A stretch of DNA of 39,698 nt, from assembly GCA_913776195.1 (NCBI GenBank), contig CAJYMH010000002.1, forward strand, positions 1 through 39,698, given 5' to 3'. The notes beneath the pieces were generated by a model. The model ran no database searches. It was not told the origin of the DNA and saw only the letters and a program-made list of their open reading frames with translations. The DNA is from an uncultured Caulobacter sp. GTDB lineage: Bacteria; Pseudomonadota; Alphaproteobacteria; Caulobacterales; Caulobacteraceae. Below are positions 22,786 through 31,865 of the stretch, in pieces (position 1 is the stretch's first letter; each line of letters begins with the position of its first letter). A program made the position numbers and the translations under genes.

Positions 22786-22820
22786 AAAAAGCCGGCCGAG
22801 CCACAAGCTCTGCCGGCTTT
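22786..22820 (-). terminator. Intrinsic terminator of rpsT
   Basis: On the minus strand AAAGCCGGC pairs with GCCGGCTTT (22788-22796 with 22812-22820), and after one mismatch GAGC pairs with GCTC around CACAA. This 13-bp stem is followed by a run of five T. It begins 44 nt after the rpsT stop and separates rpsT from dnaA transcription. Confidence 0.88.
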
Positions 22821-22864
22821 CTGATCACAGCTTGACCAGGCGCTGATCGCGCCTGTCGCAGGCT

Positions 22865-23134
22865 TTAGGCGGCGGCCAGCTTCTTCAGCTGAGCGGCCAG
22901 GCGCGAAACCTTGCGCGAGCCGGTGTTCTTGTGAACCACGCCCTTGGAGACAGCGCGCATCAGCTCGGACTGAGCTTCAACGAAAGCGGTCTTGGCCAGG
23001 CCGGCGTCGCCGGCGGCCAGCGCATCTTCGAACTTGCGCAGGAAGGTGCGGACGCGCGAGCGGCGAGCCTTGTTCACTTCGGTGCGACGTTCGATCTTGC
23101 GGATCGCCTTCTTGGCGCCGGGATTATTGGCCAT
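22865..23134 (-). CDS. rpsT: 30S ribosomal protein S20
   Basis: An 89-residue, strongly basic, Ala/Lys-rich protein that binds 16S rRNA early in 30S assembly. The start [20 protein letters not shown] after Met and the C-terminal [20 protein letters not shown] are S20 hallmarks. The ATG at 23134 is chosen because it gives the standard N terminus; an upstream in-frame start would add six unconserved residues. A clear promoter (23205-23233) and terminator (22786-22820) make it a single-gene unit upstream of dnaA. Confidence 0.97.
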   Translation of the reverse strand: MANNPGAKKAIRKIERRTEVNKARRSRVRTFLRKFEDALAAGDAGLAKTAFVEAQSELMRAVSKGVVHKNTGSRKVSRLAAQLKKLAAA

Positions 23135-23204
23135 AGGGCTTGGAACCTTCAAACGGACAAGCGCTCAAGACGGACGTCCTGGGCGCGGCAAATCAGAGCG
23201 GGCG

Positions 23205-23233
23205 CATATAGCTGAACGCCAAGCGCCGGTCAA
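23205..23233 (-). promoter_or_regulatory. Housekeeping promoter of rpsT
   Basis: TTGACC (23228-23233) and TATATG (23205-23210) on the minus strand are exactly 17 bp apart, and the -10 is preceded by GC to give GCTATATG, close to the Caulobacter-type GCTANAWC element. It lies just after the enoyl-CoA hydratase stop and about 65 bp before the rpsT ATG. This is the best promoter match in the window. Confidence 0.75.
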
Positions 23234-23239
23234 CGCGCA

Positions 23240-24016
23240 TCAGCGCCCTTTGAACTGAGGCTTCCGCTTTTCGACGAAGGCCCCCATCCCCTCCTTCTGG
23301 TCCTCGAAGGCGAAGAGGGAGTGGAACAGGCGCCGCTCCAGCTTCACGCCCTGGGTCAGGGTGGTCTCCAGGGCGGCCTCCACCAGCTCCTTGTTCATCA
23401 TGACCGCCAGGGGAGACTGGCCGGCGATCTTCCGCGCCACGCCCATGACCTCCTCGATCAGGCCGTCGGCGGGAACCACGCGGCTGACCAGACCGGCCCG
23501 TTCGGCTTCCTCTGCGTCCATCATCCGGCCGGTGAGGATCATGTCCATGGCCTTGGACTTGCCAACCAGGCGGGTCAGGCGCTGGGTCCCGCCGATGCCG
23601 GGTGCGACGCCCAGATTGATCTCGGGTTGACCGAATTTGGCGCTGTCGGCGGCGATGATGAAGTCGCACATCATGGCCAGCTCGCAGCCGCCGCCCAGGG
23701 CGTACCCGGACACCGCCGCGATGATCGGCTTGCGGAAGCGCTCGATCGCGTTGGCGCCGGCGGTGAAGAAGTCGGCCTTGAACATGTCCGCATAGGACTG
23801 GCCCGCCATCTCCTTGATGTCGGCGCCGGCGGCGAAGGCCTTGGCGGAGCCGGTCAGGACCACGCAGCGCACCGTCTCGTCGGCTTCGGCCGCCGCCAGG
23901 GCCTGGGCGAGATCGGCCAGCAGGGCGGTGTTGAGGGCGTTGAGCGCTTCGGGACGGTTCAGGCGGATCAGGGCGACGCCGTCGGCGGTCTCCACGATCA
24001 GGGTCTCATAGGCCAT
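23240..24016 (-). CDS. Enoyl-CoA hydratase (crotonase family)
   Basis: A 258-residue crotonase-fold protein that hydrates 2-trans-enoyl-CoA in beta-oxidation. The oxyanion-hole segment [11 protein letters not shown] is at 60-70. Both catalytic glutamates are in place: E112 ([11 protein letters not shown]) and E132 ([20 protein letters not shown]). The two Glu argue for a true hydratase over an isomerase or dehalogenase. No thiolase or dehydrogenase gene is nearby. It follows the TraB/GumN-like gene by 48 bp on the same strand. Confidence 0.92.
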   Translation of the reverse strand: MAYETLIVETADGVALIRLNRPEALNALNTALLADLAQALAAAEADETVRCVVLTGSAKAFAAGADIKEMAGQSYADMFKADFFTAGANAIERFRKPIIAAVSGYALGGGCELAMMCDFIIAADSAKFGQPEINLGVAPGIGGTQRLTRLVGKSKAMDMILTGRMMDAEEAERAGLVSRVVPADGLIEEVMGVARKIAGQSPLAVMMNKELVEAALETTLTQGVKLERRLFHSLFAFEDQKEGMGAFVEKRKPQFKGR

Positions 24017-24064
24017 CTGCGCGCTCCTTATATTGTTCCCGTTGGGGCTCTTCGCGACGAAGGT

Positions 24065-24934
24065 CTAAGGGCCTTCGACCTTGAATCCTAGCTTCCGCAG
24101 GCGGGCGGGCAGGCCGTCCTGGCCCACCAGGTGCCCGGCGCCGACCACGATCACCGTCTCGCCGGATCCCGCCATGCGGTCCCGGATGGTCTCCACCCAG
24201 CGTTCGTTCCGCTCGATGATCAAGCGGCGATAGAGGGTGGGCGAGGTCTTGCGGATCGGCTCCAGCGCTTCTTCCTCCAAGGCGCGGATGTCCCCGGCCG
24301 CCCAGGCCTTCACCAGGTCGTCGTAGGCGCCCGGTCCTTGCTCCAGCTCCTCGAGTGTCTGGCGCAGGGAGGCGATCTGATCCTTCTGCGGGGTGTCGGC
24401 CAGGATCGAGATCTGCTGGGCCGGCGTCTCGAAGGCGCGACGGGCGGCCGAGGGCGGGGCCGTGCGCTCGATGACAGTCTCCACGCCCTCTGTGCGGCTG
24501 GCGCTGCTCTTCATGAACATGGCGTTGGCCAAGGACACCTCCGCCAGCCAGGGTCGCAGGTACTGCAGCGTGGCCATGGGCAACCCCAGCTCGGCGGCGA
24601 TCTTGCGCAGGCGGGCGCCGTCCTCGGGGCCAAGCAGGTTGGTCAGGGTCTGGCCGGCGGGCAGATAGCCCTTGGCTTGGGCGGCGCGCCCGACCTCCGC
24701 CTGGGCGGCGGCGTCCATGGGCAGCTCGAACCAAAGGTCGTCGGCCTTCGCCAGAGCCGCGTCCAGGGCGTCCGGCCGCCAGTCCACGCCGGCGGGAAGA
24801 ATATGCATGGACCCGAAGATGACGATCTTGGAGTCGGCGTCACGCACGACCCAGACGGGCGGCTCGGCCGAGGCTCCTGACGGCAGGCAGGCGGCGAGAA
24901 AAAGGGCGGAAAACCAAACAAGGGAACGGATCAA
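24065..24934 (-). CDS. TraB/GumN-family lipoprotein
   Basis: A 289-residue protein beginning with a signal sequence that ends in a lipobox-like LAAC (LIRSLVWFSALFLAACLPSG), so it is probably a lipoprotein of the inner or outer membrane. The mature part has the family's two landmarks: GSMHILPAGVDWRP near the start and VIVVGAGHLVGQDGLPARL near the end. TraB/GumN proteins are thought to be metalloproteases (Tiki-like), with unknown substrates in bacteria. The start chosen is TTG at 24934, 4 bp after the mutM stop, with AGG 9 nt upstream; earlier starts would lie inside mutM and precede the signal peptide. Likely cotranscribed with mutM. Confidence 0.85.
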   Translation of the reverse strand: MIRSLVWFSALFLAACLPSGASAEPPVWVVRDADSKIVIFGSMHILPAGVDWRPDALDAALAKADDLWFELPMDAAAQAEVGRAAQAKGYLPAGQTLTNLLGPEDGARLRKIAAELGLPMATLQYLRPWLAEVSLANAMFMKSSASRTEGVETVIERTAPPSAARRAFETPAQQISILADTPQKDQIASLRQTLEELEQGPGAYDDLVKAWAAGDIRALEEEALEPIRKTSPTLYRRLIIERNERWVETIRDRMAGSGETVIVVGAGHLVGQDGLPARLRKLGFKVEGP

Positions 24935-24938
24935 TCGG

Positions 24939-25802
24939 TCAGACCTGGCACACGGGACAATAGAATGTGGATCGCCCCGCCTGCACCTGCCGGTCGATGA
25001 CGCCCCCACAGCCCTCATTTAGGCACGGCTCGCCGGTCCGGTCATAGACCCTGAAGCGATGCTGGAAATATCCCAGCGCCCCATCGGCGGCCGCGAAGTC
25101 CTTCAGGGTCGAGCCGCCGGCCTCTACCGCATCGGCCAGGACGTCCTTGATGGCCTCCACCAAAGGCGGAATGCGTTTGCGGGCGATCTTGCCCGCAGGC
25201 TTGAAGGGCGAGATTCGGGACCGGTTCAGCGCCTCGCACACATAGATATTGCCAAGTCCGGCCACGAGCCGCTGATCCAGCAGCAGGGTCTTGGGCCCCT
25301 GCTTGCGGGCCTTGAAGGCCCTCTCAAGCACTCCGGCGTCGAGATCGTCGCCTAGCGGCTCCGGCCCCATGCCCTTGAAGAAGGAATGCTCGGCGAGACG
25401 GTCGGTTGGGATCAGATCCATGAAACCGAACCGGCGCGGGTCATAATAGGTGATCCGGACCCCAGCCTCGGTCTCGAAGACCACGTGGGCGTGCTTCTGA
25501 AGCGGATGGACCGTCTCCACGAACTCTCCGGGCGTCGTGGTGCGGCCGTGATCCTCGATCTCGAAACGACCCGTCATGCCAAGGTGCGCCACCAGGGTGT
25601 CGCCGCGATCCAGGGGCATGAGCAGGTACTTGGCCCGGCGATCGACGCTGCGGATCGTCGCGCCGGTCAACCGCTGTACGAAACCATCCGGCAGTGGAAA
25701 GCGCAGATCGGGCCGATTGGCCTTCACCCGCGTCAGCCGCGCGCCCGCCAGCACGGGCTCCAGGCCTCGGCGGACAGTCTCGACTTCGGGCAGTTCGGGC
25801 AT
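24939..25802 (-). CDS. mutM: Formamidopyrimidine-DNA glycosylase MutM (Fpg)
   Basis: A 287-residue base-excision repair enzyme that removes 8-oxoguanine and formamidopyrimidines and nicks the strand. It starts PELPEVETVRRGL after Met, giving the catalytic N-terminal Pro and E3. The conserved lysine segment RAKYLLMPLDRGD and the central helix-two-turn-helix (GLGNIYVCEALNRSRI) are present. A zinc finger closes the protein with spacing C-x4-C-x16-C-x2-C. It is divergent from ubiE with only 57 bp between, and a TraB/GumN-like gene follows directly. Confidence 0.96.
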   Translation of the reverse strand: MPELPEVETVRRGLEPVLAGARLTRVKANRPDLRFPLPDGFVQRLTGATIRSVDRRAKYLLMPLDRGDTLVAHLGMTGRFEIEDHGRTTTPGEFVETVHPLQKHAHVVFETEAGVRITYYDPRRFGFMDLIPTDRLAEHSFFKGMGPEPLGDDLDAGVLERAFKARKQGPKTLLLDQRLVAGLGNIYVCEALNRSRISPFKPAGKIARKRIPPLVEAIKDVLADAVEAGGSTLKDFAAADGALGYFQHRFRVYDRTGEPCLNEGCGGVIDRQVQAGRSTFYCPVCQV

Positions 25803-25859
25803 GAATTCCCTTGTCTCAAATAGATGACGCGGCGATCCCGCCGGTCTAAAGCTGCGGCC

Positions 25860-26618
25860 ATGACCAAGACCTCCGCCAGCTTCGGATATCAGGACGTCGA
25901 TCCGGCCGAAAAGCCGAAACTCGTCCGCGGCGTCTTCGATCGCGTCGCCAAGAACTACGACCTGATGAACGACCTAATGAGCGGGGGCGTCCATCGGCTG
26001 TGGAAGGACGCGGTCGCCGCGCGGCTGAATCCGCAGCCGGGCGAGGTGATCATCGACTGCGCCGGAGGCACGGGCGACATGGCCCGACGCTTCTCCAAGA
26101 TGGCCCGCGCCGCGCAGGAGCGCCGGGGCGGTCCGGACGCCAAGGTGTTCGTGGTCGACTACAACGCCGAGATGATCGCCGCCGGTCGGGAGAAGGGCTC
26201 CGAGCCCGAAATGACCTGGACCGTGGGCGACGCCCAGCGCTTGCCGCTGCCCGAGAATTTCGCCGACGCCTATGTGATCAGCTTCGGCATCCGCAACGTC
26301 ACCGACATCGACGCGGCCCTCCGCGACGCCCGGCGCGTGCTCAAGCCGGGCGGCCGTTTCCTGTGCCTTGAGTTCTCGCGCCCCACCACCGAGGCGCTGC
26401 AAAAAGCCTATGACGCCTATTCCTTCAAGGTGATCCCGCAGGTCGGCGAATGGGTCGCCAAGGATCGCGACGCCTATCAGTATCTGGTCGAGAGCATCCG
26501 CCGCTTCCCGGACCAGCGGACCTTCGCCAGCATGATGGAGACCGCCGGCTTCGGCCGCGTGACCGTCACCAACTTCATCGGCGGCGTCGCCGCGCTGCAC
26601 CAGGGCTGGAAGCTCTAG
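25860..26618 (+). CDS. ubiE: Demethylmenaquinone/2-methoxy-6-polyprenyl-1,4-benzoquinol C-methyltransferase UbiE
   Basis: A 252-residue class I SAM methyltransferase. The signature [25 protein letters not shown] (about 24-48) and the SAM loop [13 protein letters not shown] are diagnostic, as is [24 protein letters not shown]. It C-methylates the ubiquinone ring (and menaquinone where that exists). The ATG at 25860 begins the conserved protein; another in-frame ATG at 25824 would add 12 basic residues and cannot be excluded, since neither has a clear ribosome-binding site. ubiB starts 4 bp after its stop. Confidence 0.96.
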   Translation: MTKTSASFGYQDVDPAEKPKLVRGVFDRVAKNYDLMNDLMSGGVHRLWKDAVAARLNPQPGEVIIDCAGGTGDMARRFSKMARAAQERRGGPDAKVFVVDYNAEMIAAGREKGSEPEMTWTVGDAQRLPLPENFADAYVISFGIRNVTDIDAALRDARRVLKPGGRFLCLEFSRPTTEALQKAYDAYSFKVIPQVGEWVAKDRDAYQYLVESIRRFPDQRTFASMMETAGFGRVTVTNFIGGVAALHQGWKL

Positions 26619-26622
26619 GGGC

Positions 26623-28125
26623 ATGGGCCAGATCGCCGCCTTCTTCCGGCTGCTGGCCGCCGGCTGGGCGCTGGCTCGCGCCGACGCCCTGATCCCGCGT
26701 GAGCTTGACCCGATCCTGCCGCCGTCGCTGAAGGCGCTGGCGAAGTTCATCCGCCTGTTCGCCGGCCGGGACGCCAAGTATGGCCGCCCGGGCCAGCGCC
26801 TGGCGCGATCCCTGGAAAAGCTGGGGCCGGTGGCCATCAAGCTGGGCCAGTTCCTGTCCACCCGCGCCGACATGTTCGGGACCGAGTTCGCCGAGGACCT
26901 GGGCCGGCTGAAGGACCGTCTCGATCCCTTCCCCATGAGCGTCGCCCGCGCCGAGGTCGAGCGCGCCTTGGGCCGTCCTGTGACCCAAGCGTTCATCAGC
27001 TTCGACCCGCCGATCGCCGCCGCCTCCATCGCCCAGGCCCATGCGGCGATCCTGCCCGACGGCCGCAAGGTGGCGGTCAAGGTCCTGCGTCCCGGGATCG
27101 AGCGTCGCGTAGCCGACGAGTCCGCCGCCCTGCGCCTGGCCGCCCATCTGGCGGAAAGCTTCGTTCCCGCCTCCAAGCGGTTGGAGCCCGTGCTGTTCGT
27201 GGAGACGGTGATCCGCTCCCTGGTCCTTGAGCTCGACCTGCGGTTGGAGGCCGCCGCCGCCGCCGAGCTGGGCGAGGTGATGAACCGCGACGGTTATATG
27301 CGCGCGCCTGCGGTGGTCTGGGACGGCGTCGGCAAGCGCGCCCTAACCCTGGAATGGGCCCAGGGCATGTCGTTGTCCGAAGCCGCGGCGCTGGAGCAGC
27401 CGGGCCTAGACCGCAGTCTGCTGGCCGACAATCTGATCCGCGCCTTCCTGTCCCAAGCCCTCGACCATGGCGTCTTCCACGCCGACCTGCATGAGGGGAA
27501 CCTGTTCGTGGCCGCGCCCTCGACCCTGACGGCGGTGGACTTCGGCATCGTCGGCCGCCTGGGCCCGGCGGAGCGCCGCTACCTGGCCGAAATCCTCTAC
27601 GGCTTTCTGCAGCGCGACTACGTCCGCGTCGCCCAGGTCCATTTCGACGCCGGCTACGTGCCGATGACCCACGACGTGAACGCCTTCGCCCAGGCTCTGC
27701 GCGCGGTCGGGGAGGCGGTGTTCGGCCGCCCGGCCAACGAGGTGTCGATGGGACGACTGCTGGCCCAGCTGTTCGAGATCACCGCCCTGTTCGACATGCG
27801 CCTGCGCCCCGAACTCGTGCTGCTGCAAAAGACCATGGTCACGGTGGAGGGCGTAGCCCGCCGCCTGGACCCGTCGCACGATCTGTGGGCCGCCGCCGAC
27901 CCGGTGGTGCGCCGCTGGATCACCCGCGAGCTGTCGCCCGCCGCCAAGGTGCGCGACTTCGTCGAGGACGCCCTGTCGGCCATGCGCTCCCTGCGCCGCC
28001 TGGCCGAGGGCGGCCAGACGGCGGTGGTGGTCGAGGCCCAGAAGGGCGCGCCGCCTCTGGTCTGGTTCGCCGTGGGCGCGGCGACGGCAGGCGTCGCCTT
28101 CCTCATCGCGCTCTGGTTCGCCTGA
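26623..28125 (+). CDS. ubiB: Ubiquinone biosynthesis atypical kinase UbiB (ABC1/ADCK family)
   Basis: A 500-residue UbiB protein. The family-specific KxGQ helix is in AIKLGQFLSTRADMFG (about 72-87), the Ala-rich nucleotide loop AAASIAQAHAA follows, and kinase-like catalytic motifs are HADLHEGNLFV and VDFGIVGRL. The last ~20 residues (PLVWFAVGAATAGVAFLIAL) form a membrane anchor. It supports ubiquinone synthesis at the inner membrane, probably by mobilising lipid intermediates with its ATPase activity. Four base pairs separate it from ubiE, so they form one operon. It converges with the lipoprotein gene, the stops 2 nt apart. Confidence 0.95.
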   Translation: MGQIAAFFRLLAAGWALARADALIPRELDPILPPSLKALAKFIRLFAGRDAKYGRPGQRLARSLEKLGPVAIKLGQFLSTRADMFGTEFAEDLGRLKDRLDPFPMSVARAEVERALGRPVTQAFISFDPPIAAASIAQAHAAILPDGRKVAVKVLRPGIERRVADESAALRLAAHLAESFVPASKRLEPVLFVETVIRSLVLELDLRLEAAAAAELGEVMNRDGYMRAPAVVWDGVGKRALTLEWAQGMSLSEAAALEQPGLDRSLLADNLIRAFLSQALDHGVFHADLHEGNLFVAAPSTLTAVDFGIVGRLGPAERRYLAEILYGFLQRDYVRVAQVHFDAGYVPMTHDVNAFAQALRAVGEAVFGRPANEVSMGRLLAQLFEITALFDMRLRPELVLLQKTMVTVEGVARRLDPSHDLWAAADPVVRRWITRELSPAAKVRDFVEDALSAMRSLRRLAEGGQTAVVVEAQKGAPPLVWFAVGAATAGVAFLIALWFA

Positions 28126-28127
28126 CG

Positions 28128-28642
28128 CTATTCGCCCTGACCCCGCTCGCGGCGGGCCAAGCGGGTTGAGCGTTCGGCCTCCTTGGTCTTCTGCTCGGCC
28201 CAATAGGCTTCGCCCTCGCGTGGCCTGAACATGGTGCGCGGCGTTCCGTCCTTGCTCGACACGGCGAAGATGTTGTCCCGCGCGTCGTAAATAAGGGTGT
28301 CGCCATTGGCGCGCTTCAGGGTCTCGGCGCCCTTAGGCGGGTTCTCCACGAAATCGCGGGCCATGCGGGCGAAGTCCTCGGGGGTCTTGGCGCCGAAGTC
28401 CTCACCATTGCGTTCGAAGGCCCGTTGGACGTTCTCCTCTGCGGTGTAGCGGCGACTGGCGGTCCAGATCGGCTTGCCGTCCAGTTGCGGCGCCGGCGCC
28501 TCGCGAGCATATGCCCGCTCGAAACTGCTCGGGGCTGTCGAGGACGTCGTTTTTCGCTCTTCGGGATGGCGGTCGCCCCGCTGTCGCAGGCCGCCAGAAA
28601 CAGCAATGACACGTAAATTGCTGCCTTGATGGGTGAGAACAC
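28128..28642 (-). CDS. Putative small lipoprotein, reading frame broken by one base
   Basis: Two frames together make a sensible protein of about 170 residues. From GTG at 28642 one frame reads MFSPIKAAIYVSLLFLAACDSG, a lipoprotein signal with lipobox LAAC, and then turns to low-complexity Arg/Pro-rich sequence. The -1 frame from about 28550 reads a plausible mature domain (PQLDGKPIWTASRRYTAEEN, then DFARMARDFVENPPKGAETL, ending in YWAEQKTKEAERSTRL). The frames join exactly at a run of five A (plus-strand T, 28550-28554); a sixth A would restore one ORF. It may be a sequencing error, a true frameshift mutation or slippage. I do not recognise the family. Confidence 0.6.
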
Positions 28643-28691
28643 ACTCAGAACCGTCGCTTCCTCCGCATTTACAACTCATACGAGCGTAATG

Positions 28692-28706
28692 GAACGAAGT
28701 AAGAAC
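28692..28706. promoter_or_regulatory. Candidate LexA (SOS) box, GAAC-N7-GAAC
   Basis: GAAC at 28692-28695 and 28703-28706 with exactly seven bases between; read on the minus strand this is GTTC-N7-GTTC, the alphaproteobacterial LexA operator. A third GAAC abuts at 28707-28710. It sits 50 bp before the lipoprotein start (-) and 70 bp before coaBC-dut (+). All eight fixed bases match, but a motif of this length can occur by chance. Confidence 0.4.
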
Positions 28707-28775
28707 GAACTTTGCCTTTTGTCCATAGCGCCGCATCGCCTAAAGACGCAGGCGAACCCGCAAGGAGGCTTGGCC

Positions 28776-29966
28776 TTGAGCGAGAAGCGCGTCCTTATGA
28801 TCGTCGGCGGCGGCATCGCGGCCTACAAGGCGCTGGAGCTGACCCGCATGCTGCGCAAGGCCGGGGTCGCGGTCCGCCCGATCCTCACCCGGGCGGGCGC
28901 GGAGTTCGTGACCCCCCTGTCCCTGTCGGCCCTGGCGGAGGACAAGGTCTATTCCGAGCTCTTCTCCCTGACCGACGAGGCGGAGATGGGCCATATCGAG
29001 TTGTCCCGATCTGCTGACCTGATCGTGGTCGCGCCCGCCACCGCCGACCTGATGGCCAAGGCCGCGACCGGTCGGGCGGACGATCTCGCCTCCACTACCC
29101 TTCTGGCTACCGACACGCCGATCCTCATGGCGCCGGCCATGAACGTGCGCATGTGGGAGCATCCGGCCACCAAGCGGAACCTGGCTCAGCTCAAGGCTGA
29201 CGGCGTGAGCTTTGTCGGCCCTGACGAGGGCGCCATGGCGTGCGGCGAATTCGGCGAGGGTCGTCTGGCCGAACCGCCGGTGATCTTCGAGGCGATCATG
29301 GGCCTGCTTCAGGGCGCTCGCCCCCTGGCCGGCAAGCGCGCCGTGGTCACGGCGGGCCCAACCGTCGAGGCCATCGATCCCGTGCGCCTGCTGACCAACC
29401 GCTCCAGCGGCAAGCAGGGCTACGCCATCGCCCGCGCCCTGGCCCAGCTGGGCGCCGAGGTGACCTTGGTCTCCGGTCCCACCGGCCTGCCCGCGCCCGC
29501 TGGCGTAAACCGCATCGATGTCGAGAGCGCTCGAGATATGTTGGCCGCCTGCCAGAGCGCCCTGCCGGCCGATGTCGCGGTCTTCGTGGCCGCTGTGGCT
29601 GACTGGCGTCCCGACGAGGCCTTCGGCGTCAAACTCAAGAAGGGCAAGGAGGGGCCGCCCTCGCTCCATCTGGTCGAGAACCCCGACATTCTGGCGACCC
29701 TCGCCGCCTCCGGCCCGCAGCGGCCGACGCTTGTTGTGGGTTTCGCCGCAGAGACCAACGACGTCGAGGATCACGCCCGCGCCAAGCTGGCGCGCAAGGG
29801 CTGCGACTGGATCATCGCCAACGACGTCAGCCAGCCGGGCGTCATGGGCGGCGAGGAGAACGCCGTCCTGCTGATCTCCAAGACCACAATCGAACGCTGG
29901 GAGCGCGCGTCCAAGGACGCCGTCGCCCGCCAGATCGCCGACCGCATAGCAAAGGCCCTTTCATGA
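28776..29966 (+). CDS. coaBC: Bifunctional phosphopantothenoylcysteine decarboxylase / phosphopantothenate-cysteine ligase
   Basis: A 396-residue CoaBC making 4'-phosphopantetheine for coenzyme A. The CoaC flavin domain has active His73 ([11 protein letters not shown]), the substrate clamp PAMNVRMW (120-127) and C156 ([10 protein letters not shown]). CoaB follows from about 185 with [20 protein letters not shown]. The start is TTG at 28776, set by a perfect AAGGAGG with a 7-nt spacer; an upstream ATG in frame at 28626 would precede it by 50 unconserved residues. dut overlaps its stop by 4 nt, the classical coaBC-dut pairing. Confidence 0.95.
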   Translation: MSEKRVLMIVGGGIAAYKALELTRMLRKAGVAVRPILTRAGAEFVTPLSLSALAEDKVYSELFSLTDEAEMGHIELSRSADLIVVAPATADLMAKAATGRADDLASTTLLATDTPILMAPAMNVRMWEHPATKRNLAQLKADGVSFVGPDEGAMACGEFGEGRLAEPPVIFEAIMGLLQGARPLAGKRAVVTAGPTVEAIDPVRLLTNRSSGKQGYAIARALAQLGAEVTLVSGPTGLPAPAGVNRIDVESARDMLAACQSALPADVAVFVAAVADWRPDEAFGVKLKKGKEGPPSLHLVENPDILATLAASGPQRPTLVVGFAAETNDVEDHARAKLARKGCDWIIANDVSQPGVMGGEENAVLLISKTTIERWERASKDAVARQIADRIAKALS

Positions 29967-30418
29967 CCCCGACCATCCCGATCGTCCGCCTAGCCCACGC
30001 CGAGGGCCTGCCCCTGCCGGCCTATGAGACGGAGCACGCGGCCGGCATGGACCTGCGGGCGGCGGTGACCGATGAAGAGCCGATGATCCTGAAGCCCGGT
30101 GGTCGGGCCATGGTGCCGACAGGCCTGTCCTTCGCCGTGCCGGTGGGCTTCGAGGCCCAGGTGCGCCCCCGCTCGGGCCTGGCCGCCAAGGCGGGGATCA
30201 CCTGCCTGAACACGCCGGGCACCATCGACGCGGACTATCGCGGCGAAGTGAAGGTGATCCTGATCAACCTCGGCGCCGAGGACTTCGTCATCCGCCGCGG
30301 CGACCGCATCGCCCAGCTCGTGATAGCCCCGGTGGCCAAGGCCGCCTGGAGCGAGGTCGAGACCCTGGACGAGACCGCGCGCGGCGTTGGCGGCTTTGGG
30401 TCCACCGGTCGGGGCTAG
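29963..30418 (+). CDS. dut: Deoxyuridine 5'-triphosphate nucleotidohydrolase (dUTPase)
   Basis: A 151-residue trimeric dUTPase that converts dUTP to dUMP, keeping uracil out of DNA and feeding dTMP synthesis. The five motifs are in order: [49 protein letters not shown] and the C-terminal [12 protein letters not shown] that closes over the substrate. It is translationally coupled to coaBC by ATGA. Its TAG stop shares a CTAG with the stop of the convergent DUF885 gene. Confidence 0.97.
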   Translation: MTPTIPIVRLAHAEGLPLPAYETEHAAGMDLRAAVTDEEPMILKPGGRAMVPTGLSFAVPVGFEAQVRPRSGLAAKAGITCLNTPGTIDADYRGEVKVILINLGAEDFVIRRGDRIAQLVIAPVAKAAWSEVETLDETARGVGGFGSTGRG

Positions 30419-31692
30419 TTCAGCAGGTCGGCCGGCAGGGTCGGCTCCGACAGGATCGTCTCCATGGCCTTCCAGCGGGCGGCCGGGTCCGATCCGGCCC
30501 GCTCCACCTTAGCCTTCACCATTTCCTGGCCGGTGACGTAGTTCAGGACATAGCTGCGATAGCTTTCTGAGAAGCGGACGCTCTGTTCGGCCCGGGCCCG
30601 TGAGACCAGCTGGTACTTCTGCATCAGGCTGATCGCCGTCTCGCGGTCGATCTTGCCGTTCAGGAGGTCGGCGGTGATCGTCAGGCGCGCGCCGGTCAGC
30701 CCGGCCACGGCCTCGCGCAGGGCGGAGTAGGCTGACGCCGTCTTGGGATCGAGGCCGGCCAGCGGATACAGGGTCTTGGCCTCGAACGCCGTGCGCTGCT
30801 CGCCGGGGAAGGCCAGGTCGATGCCGTAGTTGCCTTCGCCCTCCGCGATCAGGGAGAGGGGCGAGAATAGCGGATAGACCGAGAACTCGACCCAGCCGCG
30901 CCCCTTCACCAGCCGATCCTCCAGCAGGGCGTTGTGGGTGTGGTGGCCGGGATAGCCTTCGTGGCAGCCCAAATCGACGGCGCGGTCGACGAAGATCGGC
31001 AGGTCGGTGTTGACCTGGATCAGGCTGTGGGCCTTGCCCTGATACCAGTTGTAGCCGGACCAGCTCTTGTTCGTGACGAACTCCAGGACGAAGGACTCTT
31101 CGGCCGGCAGCTTGAAGTGGGCGGCGGTGCGGGCGCGGCATTCGGCGATGGCGGCGCGCATCACCGGCTCCAGCCGGTCCTTGGGAATGGCGTAACGCAT
31201 CTTGAAGGCGTCCACCCGGTCGGCCAGGGGACCATCGCCGGGGACCACCGCCTCGATCTTCGCCAGCAAGGGGTCATAGGCGGACAGCGGCTTCAGCGAG
31301 GGGTTCACGCTGAACAGGGCCTCGGCCTCGTCCTGAAAGGTGGGCTTGGCGCCCTGGATCATGCCGATACGGAACTTCACCGCCTTGATCTGGGCGGCCA
31401 GAAAGGCGCGACGCTTGCGTTCGATGGCGCTCAGCGGGGCGGGGTCGACAGCGCCGACGGCGGCGGCCAGGCGATCGGCCTCCGCCGCCAGGACGGGCAG
31501 GCTCGGCTTGGCGGCCTTTACGGCTTCCCGCACCTCGGCCGGGCCGTAATAGGCGTCCACATAGCCGTCCTCATGCTCGCCGACGCCGAGCACCAGCTTC
31601 ACATAGGCCGACGCGGCGTCGTCGAGGGGCGCCGCAGCGACCGGCAGAGCGGCGCTTAGGGACAGGACGAGGGCGATCAGCAGACGGCGCAT
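30415..31692 (-). CDS. DUF885-type putative exported metallopeptidase
   Basis: A 425-residue protein with a cleavable Sec signal peptide ([20 protein letters not shown], cleavage expected after AAA-like residues near 21), so it is periplasmic. The motif [11 protein letters not shown] near residue 245 fits the HExxxGHH-like metal site of DUF885 proteins, and [23 protein letters not shown] supplies a downstream acidic ligand candidate (EGEGNYG). DUF885 proteins resemble gluzincin peptidases, but the substrate here is unknown. A GGAG site lies 7 nt before the ATG. It is divergent from the efflux operon, sharing a 173-bp control region with a palindromic operator. Confidence 0.8.
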   Translation of the reverse strand: MRRLLIALVLSLSAALPVAAAPLDDAASAYVKLVLGVGEHEDGYVDAYYGPAEVREAVKAAKPSLPVLAAEADRLAAAVGAVDPAPLSAIERKRRAFLAAQIKAVKFRIGMIQGAKPTFQDEAEALFSVNPSLKPLSAYDPLLAKIEAVVPGDGPLADRVDAFKMRYAIPKDRLEPVMRAAIAECRARTAAHFKLPAEESFVLEFVTNKSWSGYNWYQGKAHSLIQVNTDLPIFVDRAVDLGCHEGYPGHHTHNALLEDRLVKGRGWVEFSVYPLFSPLSLIAEGEGNYGIDLAFPGEQRTAFEAKTLYPLAGLDPKTASAYSALREAVAGLTGARLTITADLLNGKIDRETAISLMQKYQLVSRARAEQSVRFSESYRSYVLNYVTGQEMVKAKVERAGSDPAARWKAMETILSEPTLPADLLN

Positions 31693-31752
31693 AGAAGTCT
31701 CCGAAAATCGAGGCGCTACGCTAGACGTTTCGAGAATCGTAGCGAAGACTTC

Positions 31753-31781
31753 TTGAATAATGGACTGGATCGTCCATTTTT
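31753..31781 (+). promoter_or_regulatory. Palindromic operator within a candidate efflux-operon promoter
   Basis: AATGGAC (31759-31765) and GTCCATT (31772-31778) are perfect 7-bp arms with a 6-nt centre. A TTGAAT (31753-31758) precedes it directly and ATTTTT (31776-31781) lies 17 bp further, so the palindrome would fill the spacer of a weak promoter reading into the efflux genes. The natural ligand is the TetR protein encoded at the operon's end. The stem plus T run could also fold as a terminator, but no transcript is expected to arrive from the left. Confidence 0.55.
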
Positions 31782-31865
31782 CATTGCGCTGCAGCGAAGG
31801 GAGGCGTAAATCGCTCGCCCTGACTGCGTCTATGCAACGTTAAGATCGCCCTAGGGGATTGGCCG

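Noticed and set aside
22465..22864. Replication origin next to dnaA
   Set aside because: No cluster of TTATCCACA-like boxes, no AT-rich unwinding region and no CtrA sites; in Caulobacter the origin is several genes away from dnaA.
25974..27176. A 400-codon minus-strand frame opposite ubiE/ubiB
   Set aside because: Low-complexity Arg/Ala-rich translation, fully covered by two well-supported genes on the other strand.
28402..28644. Third reading frame over the broken lipoprotein gene
   Set aside because: It has neither a signal sequence nor a plausible domain; the other two frames together explain the locus better.
28740..29774. A 344-codon minus-strand frame opposite coaBC
   Set aside because: Shadow frame; Gly/His/Gln-rich translation without family features.
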